Origin: Sthenelais limicola
Lineage: Eukaryota > Annelida > Polychaeta > Phyllodocida > Sigalionidae
Assembly: GCA_942159475.1 (NCBI GenBank)
Contig: OW804097.1
Coordinates: forward strand, 38,328,298-38,392,297
Direction: 5' to 3'
Length of the DNA stretch: 64,000 bases
Shown here: in pieces, positions 10,329-22,200 of the stretch
Numbering within the stretch: position 1 is the first letter of the stretch
Layout: every line of letters begins with the position of its first letter
Translations under genes and position numbers: made by a program
Notes under the pieces: model-generated
Told to the model about the DNA's origin: nothing
The model's input: only the letters and a program-made list of their open reading frames with translations
The model's database searches: none

Positions 10329-13241
10329 TTGGACATGTCCAATAGTGTGGAATTGGAAGCGGAACAACTAGGGAAACAAAAAGGTAATACCCTTATATCA
10401 TGGAATATAAGGAGTGCACTCCCTAAAATCAATCAGATCAGTGACCTTTTACGGTCAACACAAGCTGATCTGTTGGCTATACAGGAATCATGGTTAAACA
10501 ACAGCATCCTGGATGGCCAAATCTATGTTCCCCGGTATCAGCTATGCAGGACTGACAGACTCATTAAAAGAAAAGGAGGTGGTCTATTAATATATGTAAA
10601 GGAAGAATATGTGGTTGATGACCAAACACATTCACACCTAAACATACAGAGCAAAGATCTGGAATTGCAGGTAATCACATGCGGAAAACCCAAATCAAAA
10701 CAAATAACTGTCTTAAACACCTACCGCCCGCCAAACGCAAATCTATCAGCGGCAGTAGAAATAATAAAGAACACAATCACAAAATTCAGACAGAAAAATG
10801 ACATCATTATTATGGGAGATTTCAATCATGACACAGACAAAGATACATGCAAAATCACACCTATGCTAACACAAAGCGGCATACTACCACAAATACACCT
10901 ACCAACCAGAATCACAAAAAAATCTGCAAAAACCATAGATCAGATATACACAAATGCAAAACACATAAGCACTTCGGGCATAATAAATAACAATGCAAGT
11001 GACCACCTGCCAATCTTTATCACCAGGAAGAAAGATAGAAACTCATATGAGAGAGCACCAATAGTCACAAGAAACTGGAAAAACCTAGACACAAAAATAT
11101 TATGTGAAATTCTGACCAATGAAGACTGGTCTACCACATACCAGGCAAACAATGTAGATGACTGTTGGGGAAGTATCTCAGAAAAAATACATTTCTTCTT
11201 GGACAGGATGTGTCCTGTCAGACGCATAGCTGAGGCGAGGATTAAACCACCATGGTACTCACGAGAGTTACAACAATTAGCTAAAGAGAGAGATAGGGCT
11301 TTCAAAAAAGCTCGCGGCTCAAACAGACTGGCAGACTGGAATAATGCCAAATTAATCCGCAACAGGATGAACTCTAGGCTAATAAGGGCAAAAAACGACT
11401 ATATATCGGAACAGCTAGAGGAAAATTCAAATGACCCTAGCAAATTTTGGGAAATATTGAAACCTCTAATAACTCCAGACAAAACAAAAACAAAAGAGAA
11501 TATCAGACTCAAAGATGAAGAAGATCAATTTCTGTCCACCTTGGACACCTCAAAAAAATTCAATTCATTCTTTGCCTCAATAGGACAAAGCCTAGCTGCC
11601 AAGATCGAGCCCAAGCCCGACCACCCTGTGGCGGAAAATAGTTGGAGCCGCGAGCAAGAGCCAGATGAGCCAGATAGGTCTGACAAGCCAGATGGGCATG
11701 TCAATAAATTCACCTTTCCAGAGGTAACCCAACGCACTGTTCATAAAATCATAAGCAAAACAAAAATTTCAAAATCGTCAGGTATACCACTGGTCCCGAC
11801 AAGAGTCCTGAAACATGTCCTGAGTGCCCTGTCAAACCAATTCACCCACCTATGTAATCTATCAATACAGACCTCAAAAGTACCCCAAGATTTCAAAGAG
11901 GCAACTATAACACCCATTTATAAATCGGGTCCAAGGACAAACCCATCAAACTACAGACCTATAAGTATAGTGAAACTACCAGCAAAAATTCTGGAAAGAG
12001 TAATACAAAGTGAAATATACCCCCACCTAGAAGATAATAACCTTCTATACAAACACCAATACGGGTTCAGGGCAGGTCACTCACTGGAACAGGCTCACAG
12101 AAGACTCTTTGAATATAAGATCTATGAATTCAAGAATAAAAAAGATCCTGTTTCCCTTGTCTACCTAGACTTTCGAAAAGCATTTGACACAGTAGACCAC
12201 GAGATACTACTCAGAAAACTAAGAACATTCCACCTCTCACCCAAAGTAATAGACTGGTTCAGAGACTATCTAACTAACAGGTTCCAACGAGTGCATGCAA
12301 ATGGGGTTACCTCTGGCAGGGCCAAAGTCACGTATGGGGTCCCCCAGGGAACGGTGCTGGGGCCTCTCCTATTCCTGCTGTACATAAATGACCTCCACAG
12401 AGTTATCAAACAGTCACAGATACAACTCTTTGCAGACGACACAGTAATGTTCCACTCACGTCCACAGGGAAAAGCCTTATACAAGGAACTCCAAGAGGAC
12501 CTAGATGCAGTGGGAAAATGGTGCACGCTAAATAAAATCTCAGTAAATGTACAAAAAAGTAAAGCCATGAGCATAGCCCTGCGTAAAACAAATACAAACA
12601 CAAACGCAAACACATTAAGCCTTAACAACGCTGTCTTGGAGCACGTCACACAATACAAATACCTTGGCCTAGAAATCGATGACGGTCTAACATTCAACCC
12701 ACACCTAACCTCAAAAATCAAACAGGGAACACAGAGACTAAGAGCCACTGCCAAAATCAATCAGGCCCTCTCTAGTAAAAACACAATCCTAATCTATAAG
12801 ACCATGGTTCGCCCTATATTTGATTTTTGTGATATATTCTATACCCCGGCACAGAAAAAACACCTAGACAGGCTGCAATCCATACAAAACTCATTTCTAA
12901 GACTAGCATACAACAAGAAAGAAACTGATAGTGTCAAGGAAATTCACTCAGAGATAAATATGGAATATCTGAATGAAAGGAGAGACTCACACCTTCTCCA
13001 CCTAGCATATGAAATGAGTCATGATAAAAGATACCTTGACAACAGAAACATCAATCTGCGAAGTCTGGCAAAGAGTAAAGTCATAAAAATACCAATGACA
13101 AAAACAGAGAGGATCAGAAAATCATTTATTGTACAAGCCCCAACCCTTTTCAATAAAATCCCACCAGCTGGGAGAAACTGCCCAACACTGGTCGAATTCA
13201 AAATGTACCTTGAAGAAAACTTCTTCTCCCACATGGGATAA
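10329..13241 (+). CDS. CR1-superfamily non-LTR retrotransposon endonuclease/reverse transcriptase (intact ORF2)
   Basis: This single uninterrupted 970-residue frame encodes an apurinic-type endonuclease followed by a reverse transcriptase, the enzymes that nick target DNA and prime cDNA synthesis. Endonuclease landmarks are IQESW (E53), IMGDFN (D164, N166) and SDHLP (D225, H226). RT landmarks are NYRPIS (about 541), YLDFRKAFD (D614, D620), VPQGTVLGPLLF (about 671-682) and FADDT (701-705). The tail ends with the usual non-LTR C-terminal block. The start chosen is the first Met, 22 residues before the SWNIRS endonuclease motif, and may follow an ORF1 that I cannot find. Motif style places it in the CR1/L2/Jockey group; the exact clade is uncertain. 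The lack of stops or frameshifts suggests a recent insertion. Confidence 0.92.
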   Translation: MDMSNSVELEAEQLGKQKGNTLISWNIRSALPKINQISDLLRSTQADLLAIQESWLNNSILDGQIYVPRYQLCRTDRLIKRKGGGLLIYVKEEYVVDDQTHSHLNIQSKDLELQVITCGKPKSKQITVLNTYRPPNANLSAAVEIIKNTITKFRQKNDIIIMGDFNHDTDKDTCKITPMLTQSGILPQIHLPTRITKKSAKTIDQIYTNAKHISTSGIINNNASDHLPIFITRKKDRNSYERAPIVTRNWKNLDTKILCEILTNEDWSTTYQANNVDDCWGSISEKIHFFLDRMCPVRRIAEARIKPPWYSRELQQLAKERDRAFKKARGSNRLADWNNAKLIRNRMNSRLIRAKNDYISEQLEENSNDPSKFWEILKPLITPDKTKTKENIRLKDEEDQFLSTLDTSKKFNSFFASIGQSLAAKIEPKPDHPVAENSWSREQEPDEPDRSDKPDGHVNKFTFPEVTQRTVHKIISKTKISKSSGIPLVPTRVLKHVLSALSNQFTHLCNLSIQTSKVPQDFKEATITPIYKSGPRTNPSNYRPISIVKLPAKILERVIQSEIYPHLEDNNLLYKHQYGFRAGHSLEQAHRRLFEYKIYEFKNKKDPVSLVYLDFRKAFDTVDHEILLRKLRTFHLSPKVIDWFRDYLTNRFQRVHANGVTSGRAKVTYGVPQGTVLGPLLFLLYINDLHRVIKQSQIQLFADDTVMFHSRPQGKALYKELQEDLDAVGKWCTLNKISVNVQKSKAMSIALRKTNTNTNANTLSLNNAVLEHVTQYKYLGLEIDDGLTFNPHLTSKIKQGTQRLRATAKINQALSSKNTILIYKTMVRPIFDFCDIFYTPAQKKHLDRLQSIQNSFLRLAYNKKETDSVKEIHSEINMEYLNERRDSHLLHLAYEMSHDKRYLDNRNINLRSLAKSKVIKIPMTKTERIRKSFIVQAPTLFNKIPPAGRNCPTLVEFKMYLEENFFSHMG

Positions 13242-14160
13242 CGGGGAGACCCCAGCATCGATCTCTATCGGGCCGTAAGATTATTATAAAACTAGTCAAA
13301 ATTATTTATACAACTGTGAAGGATGTGGATGGAAATTGGGGCCAGTGTTCGCCAGAATGTTACCCCACATACATCTAGACCCTCTAGTCATCATAACATC
13401 TAAAGAATGTAAAATATATAAACAGCAGTCAACGCAGTGTTCACAAGAATGCCAGGACCTAGCTGATTTGAAAATGGGATACACTACCTGTATACACCCT
13501 TTCCGTGTACATGCGCAGAACGGAGCTCACTGCACCAGACTCGAGGTTGTGGGTAGCACAGACCTAGGTCACACTGCTCCCCATTGAATATACACTGGAG
13601 AACAGAAAAGGCCGTACTAAAACTGCTTTAATTAGGTATGATAATCATGAGAGAGAAAAAATCTTGAAATAAACCATACACAAATAGGTGTTTTAAAACT
13701 TTCCATTCAAAATGCATTTGTAACATGAATGGATTTAGTAGTTTTAGACACTTTGATGTTATGTTATTGTTTTGTACTGAACCTCCATTCTAGCTGCCTT
13801 CCTGTTGCCATGAAGAAAACAGCTTCTATGAACACAATGTATTTTCTAACTGTGTTTAAATTCCATATCTGCAAGTGAGAAGGGATGTGCTAAATGCATG
13901 CGAAATATTTTACATTAAGCAATCCGATCATAGTACATTTATTAGGTACTGAACCTACCCTGGCTGGTAGGTTCAGTGTGAGTTTTTGGAAGCACACACA
14001 CACACACCAGTCAGTGTGAGCGTGAGGGACAGTGGCGGAGCAAGCTATCAAGTGGGAAGGAGTCAGTAGTGGGGATGAGGGGTGGTATAAATATATGTGT
14101 GTGATAAGTCACATATATTTTAGTACCAACAATAGGACAAATGCAGCATCCTGTAATTTT
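13242..14160. other. 3' UTR remnant and non-coding spacer
   Basis: Sequence immediately after the CR1-like stop (to about 13320) is probably its 3' UTR, though no 3' microsatellite or target duplication could be fixed. Two more copies of the TGTTCGCCAGAATG-like motif follow at 13346 and 13437. A CA-rich run lies near 13990. No gene is seen. Confidence 0.4.
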
Positions 14161-14164
14161 CTTA

Positions 14165-15150
14165 TAAATGCCTACCAAACAATGTAGTTACAGTAAAAAT
14201 AACTATAACATAAATGGGCTACCCATATCAGAGGCGATTACTTTTGCCAAAGCTCCCATTTCGGCGGGAGATCTCCCTTTTTTTTTTTTTACAATTTGGC
14301 AATTCCTCCCGTCCTCCCGTTTCCAAATCAAAATATCCCGCTTTTTGCCGAAATCTTATAAATCCTCCCTTGGGTACCAACAAAATCAAAATCTCCAACT
14401 TAATGCAGAAATCACATGCATGTCCAAGAATAGGATAAAGCAGGATCCTGTCTTTTCCTTATGACTGCCATCACACGATGTACAACAGACACACTGATGA
14501 GAAGAGTTAATCCTCTCTAATCTGGGTAGCCCATTTGATATATAAATTTAAAACAAACATGAGAAAGGTAATTAATACAAGCACAAACATGTGGAAGTCC
14601 CATAAGGGAAAATTCGGAGGTATGCCAGCCATTCTTTTCTCTGCAATCAACCACAAAGGATTGGCTAGAAAAGACAGTCAACAGCTTGTCTTCTACCCTT
14701 TCCAATGGTGGACGAATTACCAAGAAAGTAAATTTAAAAAGTAATTTCATGTTTTTTACATGAGAGCTTCCTGTTCCAATTAAATAGATATTCAGTTTGC
14801 TTTCAAATAGCTGGAATATTATGTGAAAATGACACTAGAATGCACCATTTCTATTTCACTCCTAGTTTTAACAATTTTTTCCGGGGGGGGGGGGGGGGGG
14901 GGATATAGCGGATATTACTCGTATCTCCCGTTTTCACCTACCCAAAAACGGGAGATCTCCCGTTTTCAAGTACAAACAACTTGGCCTGCCATTTGAAATA
15001 TAGTTGTAAGCCAAACTGAGAAAGGGAATTAATATCAGTGCAAACATGTGAAAGGCCCCTATGGAAAAAGTTGTGAGGATACTAGCATTCTGTTCTCTGC
15101 ATTGGACACTAGTTGTTCTAACTAAATATGATTGTTGATGGTACATACTG
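14165..15150. repeat. Diverged duplicated repeat block with a 19-G tract
   Basis: Segments with CGGGAGATCTCCC and related GAGATCTCCCG text recur at about 14265 and 14945. A block containing TTAATA...GCACAAACATGTG occurs at about 14570 and again near 15030. A homopolymer of about 19 G lies at 14884-14902. The open frames here are short and overlap on both strands, so I do not call a gene. Confidence 0.45.
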
Positions 15151-17580
15151 CATCATTCCCCATCCCCCTGGTGATACCTAATGGCCTTAATAGGAAAGCG
15201 CGGGTGTCAGTTACTGGGGACTTGACCTCATTGGCAAGCATGCAGGGAGTGACCAAGCTAGCCAACCTACTCCAACCCCTCAAATACGTCTTGGAATAAG
15301 CGTCATTTCTTGCCTTATTGTAATGGGATTTTTTAGATTCTTGGATTACTTAATAATTAAGTTGACCCTTCTGCACATTCCTGTAAAGTTTTAAAATGAT
15401 CACTTTGTTCATAAATAAGTTTGAAAGGAAAATCAATGGCAAGGTCTACATAGACTAACAGTGGGAAACTGGACGTTGGGCAGCTGGCTACCCACAACCG
15501 CAGTATGTTATTCTGCTCACAGGTGGCAGGTCGGCTACGGAATCTGTGTATAAGCACACAACCCATTTTCACTCATTGTTATCCATCAAACCTTAATTAA
15601 CCCAAATTTAACAAATGGACGATGTCCACAAAAAATTATACACAAGGAAACTCAATACCATGAGTCACACCTTGATGAAGATATAGCTAGTGCATCCCAT
15701 TGCAGTAGTGTAGGTAATTAGTCATTTTATACCCCTGTATACTGTTAATTGTAACTTAAAAGTCTAGTCTAAGGGACCCTCTGGAAGAGCTGTGGCTGCC
15801 ACAGAAGAGGATCGACCCATTTCCGATGTAAATTATCTATACGTTTATCATGTACTGTCTTCGGAAATAAACAATATACATACATACATACAATAATAAT
15901 ACTACTACTAAAAGAAACACAGCTGCATAATATTTCAAATTCCACGTTTATTCTTTCCTCCTTAAAAATAGCGTCAATAATAGAATCAAGTTAATTTCTA
16001 GTAACAATATTATAACACTAAATTCCTATAATAAATGAGTCAATGCATTATGAACGTACATATAATTATTATGCTCTGTTTCGACTGACAAAGCTCTTAA
16101 GAAGCTTTCAAACGTCGTGGTTTAGTACCAAATCCGTTCTAATATCTTCAATGGGGCTTCCACATACAAGGCAAAAGACGACCAACAAAAGGGGCACAGG
16201 GGGACTGACAGAGGTGACCGACAATGGCAGGGTACCTATTGTCGGTCCCCGGTATTTACATGCACGACAAAAAGTGGCTATTTTGGTCACCGACAATTGG
16301 TCACCGCAAGAGATTAAATTGTTTTGCCAAGCTGGCTAACTTTTATAAGGATTTGATATTTTAAGATTGTAGTTTGGGGAACTTTTCCCATCATATGGAC
16401 GAAAATATTTTGAAAATATTTTAATATTTAGCGTTTTTATGGCCACATAAGAGAATTTCTATAGTACGTCTATAGATGCGAGATTTTTTATTTTTCCTGA
16501 ATTTTGATGAAAGTTTTAGGCCTACCTAAGTTAGTTATTATCTCAGGTACCTCTGGTTGACACATGTGAACATTTTGCAGTACATTAGTACATTTATTTT
16601 AAGTTTATTTTTATCATTTCACTTGATTTTTGATTAATTTAGGGCCATTTTGGCCATATTTTACTGCCTATTTCGATATGTGGGTGTTTTCCTGGTGCTG
16701 AATATGCTTATGACCATTTTGGTGAATAGTTTGAAGTTAATTTGTACATTTGTTTTTATCATTTCTATTGATTTATGATTAATTATTGGTATTTTTAGTG
16801 ATTATTTCGACTTAAAAAGTGGGAATATGTAATCCCAATCGCGTGTACAGTCTAGGCCCAAACCCTCGGCTCAGATTGATTGGATGCCTGCTTCGCTAAT
16901 CGGTTTCCTGACCTATGACTAGGCGTTCTAATGAGATTATAATGTCATTTTGCGGTCTTAATAGAATTATAATGGCACTTTGCGGTTTGAGGCTAGAGGC
17001 TTTCCCTCCGTTTGAAGGGACTCTCTCAACTTTGGGCCTTGACTGTGTACTAGAAATCCCTTCCTTTCCCAATGACCATGGTCGCAACAAGCAGATTGCT
17101 GTATAATATGTCGGATCTTATATCAGAATGAAGATAGGTGAAGTCTGGTAGCCGTAAGTCGGATGTATAGATTATGTGTATAAGTTATAGGTGTTATACC
17201 CTGGGGGGTATAATCTATAAATGTTCCTAAATTATATCAAAGATCATGGGGAGCTACAATGAAACACTTCCAATCCAGCTGAGTTGCAAATCTAGAGTGG
17301 GGGCGTTACCCAACACCATACTTTGTTGCTGAGACTCAAAATATGGCTAGAAAATGATTTTCGTTCCGGATCTATATACTATCCCAACAGTTCTCCATGT
17401 AATTCCTGCCAGTTTCTGAGAAAATCGGCATTGATTCTGGCAGTGCAAAGCTTATGGGGCCAAAAGCCTTGATTCATTTTTAAGTGTAAATTTAATGATA
17501 TCATTTATTTGATGAACCTTGAATTTTGGGTCATACCAATGTTTTTTTATGGGTTCCAGACCTCCAGATTCTCCTAATTC
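15151..17580. other. Unassigned repetitive DNA
   Basis: A GGTCACCGACAAT cluster like the one at 4.4 kb is at 16196-16312. Two diverged copies of a TTTTTATCATTTC...TTGATTTTTGATTAATT unit lie near 16605 and 16750. A CATA run lies near 15880. No coding exon was recognised. Confidence 0.35.
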
Positions 17581-17584
17581 CGAA

Positions 17585-18163
17585 TCAGCTTTGTTTTTTT
17601 GTTTTTTTTATAGATGTTATTTATACAGGGAACACATTTCCCGCAACAGCAGGGTGTTCTAATGGGCCCAGGATACGCAAAAAGATCCACCCATAATTGT
17701 AGGAAAGCATGAAGCTGCATTAAGCTCGGGATAATCACTTACAGTAGTGTGGCCCTGCTTCACATGTTTAAAGAAATAACAACAATTGACAAGAATTAGG
17801 ATATGCAATATGGTGGAATACATTACAATACAAAATCACAGGGAATAATCACTATAGAGTGTGGTCCCATAAGACATTGACTTTAGCATTGGACACAAGC
17901 AGATAAGTAGAATATCATAACAGGTCGTAACAAAGCACAGGAGACATACTCAGGTGGAAAAGGTGGGGTAGTAGTAGATAATCAGAAAGTAATCATGATG
18001 GTCCAGCCAATAATTGTGAGAAGTTTTATTCCTTAAGTGTAAACATTAGACATTGTTGGAGGGATTTGAATGTCTCGATAGTTGCAATGTTCCTTGATTG
18101 AGGTGATAGTTCATTCCAAGATCTAGCAGTTATGGCAAATACAGAGTTTGACCCTACTTTTTT
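17585..18163 (-). pseudogene. 5'-truncated non-LTR retrotransposon: RT C-terminal tail and 3' UTR
   Basis: On the minus strand, 18163-18026 reads through a short segment containing FAITARSWNELSP and IETFKSLQ and then stops. The aromatic/WN-LP and TFK-L pattern is the conserved extreme C-terminus of CR1/L2/Jockey-type ORF2 proteins. About 440 bp of apparent 3' UTR follows to a T-rich tract at 17592-17611, probably the poly-A tail. Everything 5' is missing. A second T-rich tract starts at 18160 and may be the 3' end of a neighbouring truncated element. Confidence 0.6.
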
Positions 18164-19785
18164 TTGGTTCTAAAATCTTTATTTAGGAATTAGTGACAAT
18201 ATGATGCAATCTCACCCCAGGGGTGATTTTCCCCATGCCCTGATTTCATACAATTTATTACACAGTCAGGGTATTTGTGTTTCGTCCTAATAGTCAACAA
18301 TCCCGGTCTTAATAGTTCTTCTATCTGTTCTGTTACAATAGTATACATTTTCTATTATGACCTATACGCTTTAGTCAATTTCAAAGAGTCCTTATGTACA
18401 TACATTCAAACATTTAAAAACATATCATTAAAAAGATTTTATACTAATAAATGAGATTTCGATGCTATTTCACAAGAATGATGAGTGATAGTGATGAGAT
18501 GAGATGGGTGGTGAATAAATGAATTGATGAAAAATAGTGTTCCTGTCTCCTAAATTATTACCGTCTGTTACAGAGAGGTGAGATGATGGAATGTGTTTTT
18601 CCATCTAAGAGTGTGATTTAACACATCAATTTCAACATATTCGTTCGTTGGTGGTTTTAGGAATAGTTGCAGTAATTGTAGTAATTGGGTATTTCTCCAA
18701 TCCATTTACCCATTACCTTCAGCTGATGCTGGTGGTCTAAGTGACCTAGTACATACTACTTTACTATTTACAATTGTATTTACAAGTACGGACCGTTAGG
18801 AAATTCTATCCATATTGATCCAAATGAGTTATCAAGAGGGGGGGGGGGGGCGGCAAGGGGGGGAAGCCAGATTTGGAGGAGAGGGTAGAAGGGAGGAGAC
18901 TATGTTTTATGGGGGGGGGGATTTTATGTCTTTCAGTTTGTGTCTATCCATTTTCTTCCTTGATTCTCTTCTTTAAAATACTCTTGAAAACTCTTTCTTC
19001 ACCTATTAACCTCAAGTCCATTCCAGTTTACATTAATACAATTCCACAGACATTTCTCATCTTTACTCGTTCTAGGAGCAAACTTACCCAGCATAGGTGC
19101 CATAGCTTGTCTCGTATTTCTAGCTGGGAATACAGCGTTACCTTTTTACATTCTACGGAATTAAAAATTCGTGAATGTTAGTGAATTGCGTACCATTCTG
19201 TCAATCATCCTGAGTAGCCAGTTCATGTGATACATTTTGAGGTGTCGGTTGAGGGTTGGTGTGAGGAGTGTGGACACTTATCTGGGAGGATATCTGGATG
19301 CCCATCTCTGTGTGATGTAATTCACACCAACACTACTAACTTGGCACTTATGCAAAGACTGCTTGATTGACAACCTTCTACCATCTCTGCAGTATATCCC
19401 TGAAGGCCAGTGTGACATCCTATTGGTTTACATGTCTTGTATTCTATTAGCTATCTTGGTTTGATTGACAACTGTAGAGAGGACCACCCATGACTGAATC
19501 TGAGTGATCTACACCTACTACACCCTTTGCAATTTCTGGGTTTCAAAAGAGTGTTATGTTCTTTATCCAATATTATTATCACAAAATTTACACATATAAT
19601 TAAGCATAAGCATTTTTAATTAAATATTAAGCATTTTCAGTCGAGCAAAAACTAAACTGCTAACTATGACTTGCCATTGCGCACAAATAGTTGTCCGTAG
19701 AATTCGTTTCCTTGGGAAACGCACAATATATACATTAACTTAAACTGATTATAAAGTTAAACAGAAAAATAGTTCATTAAATGAT
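18164..19785. other. Unassigned, probably retrotransposon-derived non-coding DNA
   Basis: The left edge begins with a T run and TTTATT (a minus-strand AATAAA), which suggests the 3' end of another minus-strand truncated element. G homopolymers occur at 18838-18850 and near 18911. The 102-codon plus-strand frame at 18873-19181 has no recognisable motif and is not called. Confidence 0.35.
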
Positions 19786-19788
19786 TGA

Positions 19789-20270
19789 TTAACTTAAAAA
19801 ACTTATAACTTGTTTATATACTTCCTTATGTCCAATATTACATAAGTTGTACCTCAATCGTTGTTTGATACTCATGACTCCAGTTAATCTTAAAATCTCT
19901 ATATTGCTCACATGATAGTCACATCCTAATGCGATTCTTAAAATTCGATTCTGAATCTTCTGCAATTTATTTAGGTCTGTTTGAGTTAGGCAACAAAGAC
20001 TAAACAAACTATAGTCAAATATGGATAACAGTTTCGATTTTGCTATTAATATTGCAGCAAATTTCGTCACATTTTGTCTAATTTTTCTAAAGGCAAATAT
20101 TTTATCATTTAATTGTTTTACCAGGCTTTTATATTGATCTTCCATTTGTAATCTCTCATCCACTGTGACTCCTAACTATATATAACTTTTGACTCTTGCT
20201 ATATTTACTTTAGATCTATATCTTTTGATTTTTTAGTAGTGGGGCTGTATGTACGCTCTAGCATTTCTAT
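19789..20270 (-). pseudogene. Non-LTR reverse transcriptase fragment (thumb and C-terminal region)
   Basis: The minus strand reads a tail containing LGVTVDERL, a stretch around FDYSLFSLCCL, then LNKLQKIQNRILRIALG and a C-terminal IKQRLRYNLCNIGHKEVY. The YLGV-D--L entry and the L--LQ--QNR-LR-- block are typical of the region after the YADD motif in Jockey/CR1-group ORF2. An in-frame stop near 20175 separates the entry motif from the longer open part. The catalytic palm is absent, so this is a 5'-truncated relic. Confidence 0.65.
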
Positions 20271-20632
20271 TAATTTCATTGTTTCGGTATTTAGACATTT
20301 TAGATCTATGATCTTCGTAATTCTCTTAAACGCTATGTTCCGCAACTTTATATCGGTCAAGACAAGGTATAGTATAATGTTACTGATTACAACTATACTA
20401 CATCGAATGCCACATGCAAGTCTAAACCATAGCTATTCCTTGTTGAATTAAACCCGTGAGCCTGCATCATAATGATGTTCACTGTACGGATTCATGTATT
20501 TCATACTTTATTATTGTTTGACTTGCTGTATAAACATCCTGAATTAGAAAATAAGAAATAAAGTCTAAAACCATATACGTAGAGATGTACCTGTAAACGA
20601 CTGATTCCGACTTGTTGTCAATTCACGTAACC

Positions 20633-20850
20633 TAAAGGGTGGTCTCCACTAGCTGCGGTAAGCTCTGCGGTAAGCCTTGCGATGGTGTTGTGCTGGTTCT
20701 GTAGGTGGAGAGGAATGACGTGGTCCTTGCCTACATGGTTCACTGGCCATGTAGGCAGGCCTCGCCACTTCTCACCAATGCAGCACCATCGCAAGGCTTA
20801 TCACAGAGCTTACCGCAGAGCTTACCGCAGCCAGTGGAGACAACCCTTTA
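20633..20850. mobile_element. MITE-B copy 2
   Basis: Left end AAAGGGTGGTCTCCACTAGC and right end GCCAGTGGAGACAACCCTTT, with long complementary inner arms. It is the inverted counterpart of 815-1018. Confidence 0.8.
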
Positions 20851-20948
20851 TCATGCAGAGAGGAGTTGATGTTAACGTTGCAGCTGCATATTTAGGCCTA
20901 CATTTTATAATTATGTCGATTATTATTCAACAGCTATGTCTCATATAT

Positions 20949-21176
20949 GGGTTGGATCGTCAGAAAATGTACAATCTGCAGCACTACACATTTAGGAAAC
21001 TCTGCTAAATTAGGCTGACAAATTGTCAATTCTAGGTATATCTGAGTATATTTAGTATTAGGTTGATTCAAACAATCCGTTTAGTTGTGTTGAACTGTAT
21101 TTTGAATCTGGCTTAAATAAGGGTTATTTGAAAGGATTGTTGAAGGCGAATTGTACATTTTCTGAATATTTCACCC
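20949..21176 (-). mobile_element. MITE-A copy 13 (inverted duplicate of copy 1)
   Basis: The sequence is close to the reverse complement of copy 1 at 487-714. The similarity extends through both flanks, so 20633-21217 as a whole is an inverted copy of roughly 450-1018. Confidence 0.9.
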
Positions 21177-21320
21177 ATATATCTCTTGTATACTATATGT
21201 AACAAAAAGGCAGCTATAGTCTACCTTTGCTCTGGGTTGGATAGCCTGCATTCCACTGCCGCACTACTTCTCCTGCTATACTCCCGTTTCTTTGGTCCCA
21301 CTACTTTAGAAGTAAAGCCT

Positions 21321-21944
21321 GGGTTCCACTGCCCCGCTATTTCTCCCACTTCTCCTCCCGCTTCTTGATCAAAGAAGCGGGAGCAGTAACATGGTAGTAA
21401 TGGGGATGGGTGCTATTGGCTCCTGCTACATAGCCACGTTACTTCCTGCTTCTTTTGGTGGATGTTAGAAGTGTAGAGTGCTCCCGCTACTATCAAACAT
21501 GTTTGATATTTAACGGCTGCTACTTTGTAGCTGAGGTAACGGGAAGTAGTGGGAGCTGAAGCAGGGCACTGGCATCACTCTATGTTACTCCTCACGTTAC
21601 TTGATACATTAATTTCCATGTGAAAATAAAATGTTGTCTGCTCAAATTTCTGACTAGCGGTAGAAGTAGCGGTGGAATAAACATGGTAATAGCACCTATT
21701 CCAGTTACTTTTAGTTGCTTGCTCCCGCTTCTTTAGAAGCAGGAAAAATAGGCAGTCAAAGTAGCAGGAAGAATAGCAAGAGGAGTAGCCGGCCAGTGGA
21801 ACCCAGCTTTAATGGGAAGTAGCGTTTCAAATCAAACATATTTGAATTGAAGTGGCTACTTCCCGCTACTTGCTCCCGCTTCTAAAAGTAGCGGGACCAA
21901 AGAAATGGGAGCATTAATGGGAGAAGTAGCGGGGCTGTGGAACC
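21321..21944. mobile_element. Palindromic element rich in CCCGCTACTTCT repeats
   Basis: The left end GGGTTCCACTGCCCCGCTA pairs with the right end TAGCGGGGCTGTGGAACC. Many internal direct and inverted copies of AGAAGCGGGAG and TAGCGGGA are present, so the element can fold on itself repeatedly. A related end (ATTCCACTGCCGCACTACTT) lies just outside at about 21250. Non-coding. Confidence 0.7.
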
Positions 21945-22062
21945 AGTACCAGTAATAGTCCAAGCCTGAGATTGTGAAGGAATATACTGTAGTTGTAGTC
22001 TTGTTTCCCATAATCGCTTAAGAATAAGAGCTGGAAAGCTACACATTATACAATCAGACATT

Positions 22063-22068
22063 TTTATT
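22063..22068 (-). terminator. Polyadenylation signal AATAAA of the WSC/transmembrane gene
   Basis: On the minus strand AATAAA lies about 130 bases after the stop codon of the terminal transmembrane exon, a suitable position for 3' end formation. Confidence 0.5.
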
Positions 22069-22200
22069 GCACCCCGTTAATACTTATTGTACCCTTCATA
22101 CAGCAGGCAAATTGTAATACATAAGAAAGTCTTTCACTGCATTAGGAGGCTTGCATGCAGAGGATACGGACGACTGCCTTCTTGTCGGTAATGTTCAACA

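Noticed and set aside
12266..12760. 164-codon minus-strand frame inside the CR1-like ORF2
   Set aside because: It overlaps the catalytic RT region of the plus-strand ORF and carries no motif of its own.
18873..19181. 102-codon plus-strand frame starting near a G homopolymer
   Set aside because: No recognisable domain or supporting splice or repeat context was seen, and composition is like the surrounding non-coding DNA.
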